From Gemmatimonadota bacterium (lineage in GTDB: Bacteria; Gemmatimonadota; Gemmatimonadetes; Gemmatimonadales; GWC2-71-9): a stretch of 48,002 nucleotides of DNA. Positions 43,635 through 48,002 of the stretch are shown one piece after another. The notes under the pieces were generated by a model. It was not told the DNA's origin. It ran no database searches and saw nothing but the letters and a program-made list of their open reading frames with translations. Position numbers and translations under genes: made by a program. Location of the stretch: assembly GCA_011390645.1 (NCBI GenBank), contig JAABRY010000012.1, positions 1 to 48,002 on the forward strand, read 5' to 3'. Each line of letters begins with the position of its first letter. Within the stretch, counting starts at the first letter, position 1.

Positions 43635-44762
43635 ATGACGACCACACTGCCCGCGCCGACGTCGGCCCCCCCCCACGACGCCTTCCCCATCAACGGGACC
43701 GACTACGTCGAGTTCTGGGTCGGCAACGCCAAGCAAGCCGCCGTGTTCTATCGTGCCGCCTTCGGCTTCCGGCTGGTGGGCTACCGCGGTCCCGAGACCG
43801 GCGTGCGCGACCGCGTCTCCTACCTCCTCGAGCAGGACAAGCTGCGGTTCGTCCTGACCTCGGCGCTGGGTCCGGAGGGGGCGATCGCCGACCATGTCCG
43901 CTTGCACGGTGATGGGGTGAAGGACATGGCCTTCTGGGTGGACGACGCCAGAGCGGCCTGGGAAGTCGCGGTGGCGCGCGGCGCGACCAGTGCGCGAGAC
44001 CCGGAGGTGCTGCACGACGACCACGGCGAGATCGTGATCGCCGGGATCTGCACCTACGGCGACACCATCCACTCGATCGTCGAGCGGCGCAACTATCGCG
44101 GACTCTTCCTGCCGGGCTTCGAAGCGGTGGACTCGCCGTTCGCCCCCGCACCCATCGGCCTGAAGTACGTCGATCACTGCGTCGGCAATGTCGAACTCGG
44201 CAAGATGAACACCTGGGTCAAGTTCTACGAGGACGTCCTCGGCTTCACGAACATCCTGACCTTTGACGACAAGACCATCAGCACCGAGTACTCCGCGCTG
44301 ATGTCCAAGGTGATGAGCAACGGGAACGGCCGCATCAAGTTCCCGATCAACGAACCCGCCGAGGGACGCAAGAAGTCGCAGATCGACGAGTATCTGGATT
44401 TCTACCGCGGCCCGGGGGTGCAACACGTCGCGATCGCGACTGACGACATCATCGCGACGGTACGCGAGATGCAGGCGCGGGGCGTCGAGTTCCTGACCGT
44501 GCCACGCACCTATTACGAAACGGTGCTCGACCGCGTCGGCACGATTGATGAGGAGCTCAACGCGCTCGCGGAGCTCGGCATTCTCGTCGACCGCGATGAC
44601 GAGGGGTACCTGCTGCAGATCTTCACCAAGCCGGTGCAGGATCGTCCCACGCTCTTCTACGAGATCATCCAGCGCAAGGGCGCGAAGAGCTTCGGGGCAG
44701 GGAACTTCAAGGCGCTCTTCGAAGCGATCGAGCGCGAGCAGGCTCGGCGGGGGAATCTGTAG
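43635..44762 (+). CDS. hppD: 4-hydroxyphenylpyruvate dioxygenase
   Basis: Fe(II) dioxygenase turning 4-hydroxyphenylpyruvate into homogentisate. The 375 residues form two VOC domains. The iron ligands can be placed at His181 (LKYVDHCVGN), His264 (VQHVAIATDDI) and Glu343 (FYEIIQR), with the C-terminal RKGAKSFGAGNFKALFEAIE that closes the site. The ATG at 43635 follows AGGAG; an open frame further upstream overlaps phhA and lacks homology. A C9 run at 43666-43674 lies just inside the gene. The heptad-repeat spacer begins two bases after its stop. Confidence 0.97.
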   Translation: MTTTLPAPTSAPPHDAFPINGTDYVEFWVGNAKQAAVFYRAAFGFRLVGYRGPETGVRDRVSYLLEQDKLRFVLTSALGPEGAIADHVRLHGDGVKDMAFWVDDARAAWEVAVARGATSARDPEVLHDDHGEIVIAGICTYGDTIHSIVERRNYRGLFLPGFEAVDSPFAPAPIGLKYVDHCVGNVELGKMNTWVKFYEDVLGFTNILTFDDKTISTEYSALMSKVMSNGNGRIKFPINEPAEGRKKSQIDEYLDFYRGPGVQHVAIATDDIIATVREMQARGVEFLTVPRTYYETVLDRVGTIDEELNALAELGILVDRDDEGYLLQIFTKPVQDRPTLFYEIIQRKGAKSFGAGNFKALFEAIEREQARRGNL

Positions 44763-44763
44763 G

Positions 44764-44918
44764 AGGTCATAGGTCGTAAGTCGTAGGTCGTACGCTGGTG
44801 GCAACAACGCGTGTCATGATCCTGCAGCCTTCGCCGGCGACCTACGACTTACGACCTACGACTTACGACCTGCAACCTACGACCTACGACCTACGACCTA
44901 CGACTTACGACCTACGAC
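44764..44918. repeat. Heptad-repeat inverted array between hppD and hmgA (locus B)
   Basis: Left arm (44764-44794): four units AGGTCAT, AGGTCGT, AAGTCGT, AGGTCGT. After a 42-base spacer, the right arm (44837-44918) has about 12 units in the opposite sense, mainly ACGACCT with interspersed ACGACTT and one GCAACCT. The last three left-arm units (44771-44791) are perfectly complementary over 21 bases to 44851-44871 and also to 44893-44913, so two alternative long hairpins can form. The array ends about 10 bases before the hmgA start, next to its AGGG ribosome binding site. Confidence 0.95.
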
Positions 44919-44928
44919 AGGGCACCAC

Positions 44929-46122
44929 ATGCCAATCTACCATCTCATGGGCGACGTCCCGCGCAAGCGACACATCGTCTTTCGACGCCCCGACGGGGGG
45001 CTGTACGCCGAAGAGCTGATGGGCCATGAGGGCTTCACCGGCACGGCGTCACTCCTCTACCACATTCATCCACCGACCACGGTCAAGGCCGCGCGCCGCG
45101 TGCGCACGATCACGTGGGAGGCCGATGATGACACCTCGCTGCGGCATCGCCACTTCCGCACGGCACGCGCGGCCACGGGCGGCTCCGCGATCCTCGACCG
45201 GATCCCGCTCCTCTTCAATGCGGACATCGGGATGCTCTACGTCGAGCCGGATGCGGCAGAAGAGCCCCTCTACCGCAACTCGCAGGCGGATGAGGTGGTC
45301 TACGTGGCGGAGGGGGGGGGAGAGCTGCACTCGGTCTTCGGGGTGCTGCCGGTCAAGCCCGGCGACTACGTCGTCATTCATCGCAACATTACCCACCAGT
45401 GGCGTTTCGATCGCGCGCAGGGGACCCCGAAGCTGCTGGTCATGGAGAGCCGCGGCCACATCCGCTTCCCGCGCCGCTACCTGAACGACATGGGGCAGTT
45501 GCTCGAGGGCGCGCCATACTCGGAGCGGGACATCCGGCGACCCACCGCGCTTGAACCGCACGACGAGCGCGGCGAGTTCCCGATTCTCGTCAAGCAGTAT
45601 GACGCGCTCAACGAGCTCGTGCTTGATCACCACCCGTTCGATGTCGTCGGGTGGGACGGCTACTTCTATCCGTGGGCGTTCAACATCCACGACTTCGAGC
45701 CGATCGTCGGTCGGATTCATCAGCCGCCGCCGGTGCACCAGACCTTCCAGGGCGATGGCTTCGTCATCTGCTCGTTCTGCCCGCGGCCGTACGACTTCGA
45801 TCCCCAGGCGATCCCGGCACCGTACAACCACAGCAACGTGGATTCCGACGAGGTGCTCTTCTATGCCTCAAGCGAGTTCATGTCGCGCAAGGGGATCGAG
45901 TACGGGAGCATCACGCACCATCCTGACGGGCTCCCTCATGGCCCGCATCCCGGTCGCGCCGAGGCGAGCATCGGGGCGACGCACACCGACGAACTCGCGG
46001 TGATGATGGACTCGTTCCGACCGCTGCGCGTGGCGAAGGCTGCGGAGGCATTCGAGGATCTCGAGTATCACCGTTCGTGGGTGGACCAACAGCACGAGCA
46101 ATTCAACCCACCCACGTCCTGA
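44929..46122 (+). CDS. hmgA: Homogentisate 1,2-dioxygenase
   Basis: Opens the aromatic ring of homogentisate to give maleylacetoacetate. The 397 residues are of the short bacterial type. Substrate and iron region: NADIGMLYVEP, SQADEVVYVAEGGGELHSVFG, KPGDYVVIHRNITHQW, VVGWDGYFYPWAFNIHDFEP, and the ligands in PYNHSNVDSDEVLFYAS and THHPDGLPHGPHPG. The ATG follows AGGG. A second heptad-repeat spacer starts at its stop codon. The next pathway enzymes (maleylacetoacetate isomerase, fumarylacetoacetase) are not in this window. Confidence 0.95.
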   Translation: MPIYHLMGDVPRKRHIVFRRPDGGLYAEELMGHEGFTGTASLLYHIHPPTTVKAARRVRTITWEADDDTSLRHRHFRTARAATGGSAILDRIPLLFNADIGMLYVEPDAAEEPLYRNSQADEVVYVAEGGGELHSVFGVLPVKPGDYVVIHRNITHQWRFDRAQGTPKLLVMESRGHIRFPRRYLNDMGQLLEGAPYSERDIRRPTALEPHDERGEFPILVKQYDALNELVLDHHPFDVVGWDGYFYPWAFNIHDFEPIVGRIHQPPPVHQTFQGDGFVICSFCPRPYDFDPQAIPAPYNHSNVDSDEVLFYASSEFMSRKGIEYGSITHHPDGLPHGPHPGRAEASIGATHTDELAVMMDSFRPLRVAKAAEAFEDLEYHRSWVDQQHEQFNPPTS

Positions 46123-46210
46123 CAGCGAACGGCGAGCGGGGATGTGAGGTGAAACGTCAAAGGTGAAACGGCAGGTCAGTGCAGCCCCTTTCACCTTTCA
46201 CCTTTCACCG
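46121..46210. repeat. Inverted heptad-repeat region after hmgA (locus C)
   Basis: Units starting at the stop codon: GACAGCG, AACGGCG, AGCGGGG (46121-46141), close to the first units after tRNA-Pro. A second set AGGTGAA, ACGTCAA, AGGTGAA (46147-46167) follows. The right arm is three perfect tandem CTTTCAC units (46188-46208). The second set and the right arm pair at about 21 of 24 positions across a 20-base spacer, giving a hairpin. Confidence 0.85.
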
Positions 46211-46268
46211 GATGATGCGCCCACGGTACGTGACTGCCTGTTTGTCGTTCTCTCCCCTAGGAGCCCCA

Positions 46269-48002
46269 ATGGTTGCCCTCGCTCTCCTCGCCCTCCTCCA
46301 GCAGCCGGCCGCCGCCCAGGACGCCGGCCTCCCACCATCGCCGATTGCTCGCATCGAAGTGCAGCCCGGGAGCGGCGCGGAGGTGGTCGTCACCGCACAG
46401 GACACCGTGCGCCTCACCGCGCGCGCGTTCGGACGCGGCGGGGAGGTGCTGCCGGACGTCGGCTTCACCTTCTTTCAGGGGAGCAGCGGACGCTTCGAGG
46501 GTGTGGTGACGCAGGATGGCCTGGTGCGTTCCGGCGCCACTGGCACCATCGCGGTGAATGTCATCGGGCGACTGCCCGGCACGCGTCCGTTCGTGCAGTC
46601 CGTCACCGTCAAGATGGTGCCGGGTCCGGCCGCGCGCATTGCGATCTCGCCGGCCACGGATCGTCTGGTTGTCGGGCAGCGGCTCCACCTCAACGCTGCG
46701 GTGCATTCGGCGACCGGTGATCTACGACCAGCGGACGAAGTCGTCTGGTTGGTGGCCTCCCACAGTGCCGTGTCGTACATGGGCGATGGACTCATCACGG
46801 CGACCGCTCCCGGCACGGCGACGATCGCGGCGGTGGCAGGTGACGCGCGAGCTGAGCGCACGATCACGGTCGTCCCCAACACCATCGAATCCGTCGAGGT
46901 GACGTCCTCGATGCGCAACGCCAAGCAGGGCGACGTGGTGCGCTTCCGCGCCATCGCCCGTGATGCTGCAGGACGTGAAATCGAAGGGCTCACACCGACG
47001 TGGTCCTTCTCACCCGGTGAGGGCCGCATCGATTCCGATGGCGCCTTTGTGGGCTACGCGGCGCAGGCCTATACCATCAGCGCGTCGTTCGGTACGCGGT
47101 CAGGCGATGCGGTGATCACCCTAACCCCGCGGGATGTGCGACGCCCTGCGACGGTGGTCGGCCGCCTGCCGCGCACCCTCTTCACCACGGAAGAAGTCTG
47201 GATCCATCCGAACGGTAAGGTGGCCTACCTCGGGACGGGTTCTGGTGGCGATCGGATGTACACCGTGGACATCAGCGACCCCGCGGCGCCGTTCGTGACC
47301 GATTCGATCGTCGTCAATACGCGACGGGTCAACGACCTGATGACCACGCCGGATGGACGCACGCTCGTCTTCACGCGCGAGGGCGCGTCGGACCGCAAGA
47401 ACGGGATCGTCATCGCGTCCCTCGATGACCCACGCCATCCGAAGCCGATCGCCGAATTCACCGACGGCGTGGAGGGCGGCGTCCACTCGGCCTTCGTGTA
47501 CCAGCAGGCGGGGCAGGGAACGCATGTGTTCGCCACGCACAACGCGACCGGCGCGTTGCACGTGATCAACATCGACGATCCGTCCGCACCGCGGGAAGTG
47601 GCGCGGTGGCGCACCGATCGCCCCGATGCCGGACGCTCGCTGCACGACGTCGATGTGCAAGACGGGATGGCGTACCTCAGCTATTGGAATGATGGTCTCG
47701 TCATCCTCGACGTGGGCAATGGGGTGAAGGGTGGTACCCCGTCGAATCCGCAGCTGGTCGCGCAGGTGAAGTACGATCTCAATGCGCTGTATCGCGATGT
47801 CGAGGCCACGGGTGGTCCGGGCTTCATCCGCGGGACGCACACGGCATGGCGACACAAGGACTACGTCTTCATCGCCGACGAGGTCTTCCCCGCGTCGCCC
47901 GTGGAGGGCGCCAAGGATGCCGCAGCGGGACGCGCGTATGGTCGCTTGCAGGTCGTGGACGTGCGTGACCTGGCCGCGCCGCAGATCGTTGCCCACTACG
48001 AG
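46269..48002 (+). CDS. Large exported Ig-like/LVIVD-repeat protein, 3' end outside window
   Basis: The open frame runs off the window end; 578 residues are visible. A hydrophobic start (MVALALLALLQQPAAAQD) is a probable signal. Next come about three bacterial Ig-like units (residues 25-285, e.g. ISPATDRLVVGQRLHLNAAV and VPNTIESVEVTSSMRNAKQGDVVRFRAIARDAAGRE). From about 295 a beta-propeller of LVIVD-type repeats begins (MYTVDISDPAAPFV, LHVINIDDPSAPREVARW, YWNDGLVILDVGNG, LQVVDVRDLAAPQIV). The ATG at 46269 follows TAGGAG. ATGs at 46212 and 46215, which add basic residues, are alternatives but lack a ribosome binding site. A surface or periplasmic role is likely; function unknown. Confidence 0.85.
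   Translation, partial: MVALALLALLQQPAAAQDAGLPPSPIARIEVQPGSGAEVVVTAQDTVRLTARAFGRGGEVLPDVGFTFFQGSSGRFEGVVTQDGLVRSGATGTIAVNVIGRLPGTRPFVQSVTVKMVPGPAARIAISPATDRLVVGQRLHLNAAVHSATGDLRPADEVVWLVASHSAVSYMGDGLITATAPGTATIAAVAGDARAERTITVVPNTIESVEVTSSMRNAKQGDVVRFRAIARDAAGREIEGLTPTWSFSPGEGRIDSDGAFVGYAAQAYTISASFGTRSGDAVITLTPRDVRRPATVVGRLPRTLFTTEEVWIHPNGKVAYLGTGSGGDRMYTVDISDPAAPFVTDSIVVNTRRVNDLMTTPDGRTLVFTREGASDRKNGIVIASLDDPRHPKPIAEFTDGVEGGVHSAFVYQQAGQGTHVFATHNATGALHVINIDDPSAPREVARWRTDRPDAGRSLHDVDVQDGMAYLSYWNDGLVILDVGNGVKGGTPSNPQLVAQVKYDLNALYRDVEATGGPGFIRGTHTAWRHKDYVFIADEVFPASPVEGAKDAAAGRAYGRLQVVDVRDLAAPQIVAHYE

Noticed and set aside
44764-44918. Heptad array considered as a CRISPR array or IS end
   Set aside because: Units are 7 bases with no spacers between them, no cas or transposase gene is near, and there is no target duplication.
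44798-45019. Open frame encoding a YDLRPTT-type heptapeptide repeat
   Set aside because: The peptide repeat is only the 7-base DNA unit read three times per 21 bases; it overlaps hmgA out of frame and has no ribosome binding site.
47121-47996. 291-residue minus-strand open frame at the window end
   Set aside because: Antisense to the Ig-like/LVIVD gene, whose plus frame runs open from 46269 to the end.

Overview
This 48 kb window is GC-rich chromosomal DNA from a diderm bacterium. Gene content (lipid A, heptose and LptE genes, SecDF, GatCAB, a PEP-CTERM protein, an aromatic amino acid catabolic cluster, a YpdA-type bacillithiol reductase) and the base and codon style suggest Gemmatimonadota. 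That placement is an inference from overall character; there is no rRNA gene here to confirm it. Genes are tightly packed, mostly on the plus strand, with many 1-4 base stop/start overlaps. I see no phage, insertion sequence or CRISPR array.

Layout. 1-6.6 kb: the end of a UvrD/PcrA helicase runs straight into gatC-gatA-gatB (Asp/Glu-tRNA amidotransferase) and a cysteine-desulfurase-like gene. 6.6-8 kb: a minus-strand pair (zinc phospholipase C-like protein, DUF948-like membrane protein). 8-10.1 kb: murA, with Asp in place of the fosfomycin-target Cys, and pgeF. 10.1-20.9 kb: a leader with a terminator-like hairpin, then rimP-nusA-ylxQ-infB-rbfA-truB-ribF, followed by secD-secF-tatD. 20.9-25.2 kb: ridA, a ClC transporter, a small membrane protein, murI and a convergent LpxH-like hydrolase. 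25.2-31.1 kb: a thioesterase, a HEAT-repeat/cyclophilin fusion, a lipoprotein, lptE, a small membrane protein, rfaE2, rph, rdgB, then tRNA-Pro. 31.2-39.6 kb: a PEP-CTERM protein, a LolA-like protein, mscL, an AI-2E family permease, tRNA-Arg, a TM2 protein, a MATE exporter, and a minus-strand PhoD-MerC-YpdA group. 39.7-46.1 kb: a proline-rich membrane-anchored protein, acetoacetyl-CoA synthetase, phenylalanine hydroxylase, HPPD and homogentisate dioxygenase. The last four cover much of Phe/Tyr breakdown to acetoacetyl-CoA. The window ends inside a large exported Ig-like/LVIVD-repeat protein.

The most unusual structure is non-coding. Three intergenic spacers (after tRNA-Pro, after hppD, after hmgA) each begin at or within two bases of the end of the upstream gene. 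Each is built of 7-base repeat units arranged as inverted arms that can fold into hairpins. The unit differs between loci, but two loci share a nearly identical stretch. I see none in the first 31 kb. They look like a dispersed family of heptad-repeat elements and are my best candidate for something undescribed. Other notable points are truB with no ATG, GTG or TTG available for its conserved N-terminus, a candidate leaderless GTG gene, and 21 homopolymer G/C runs of 8-10 bases inside intact reading frames.
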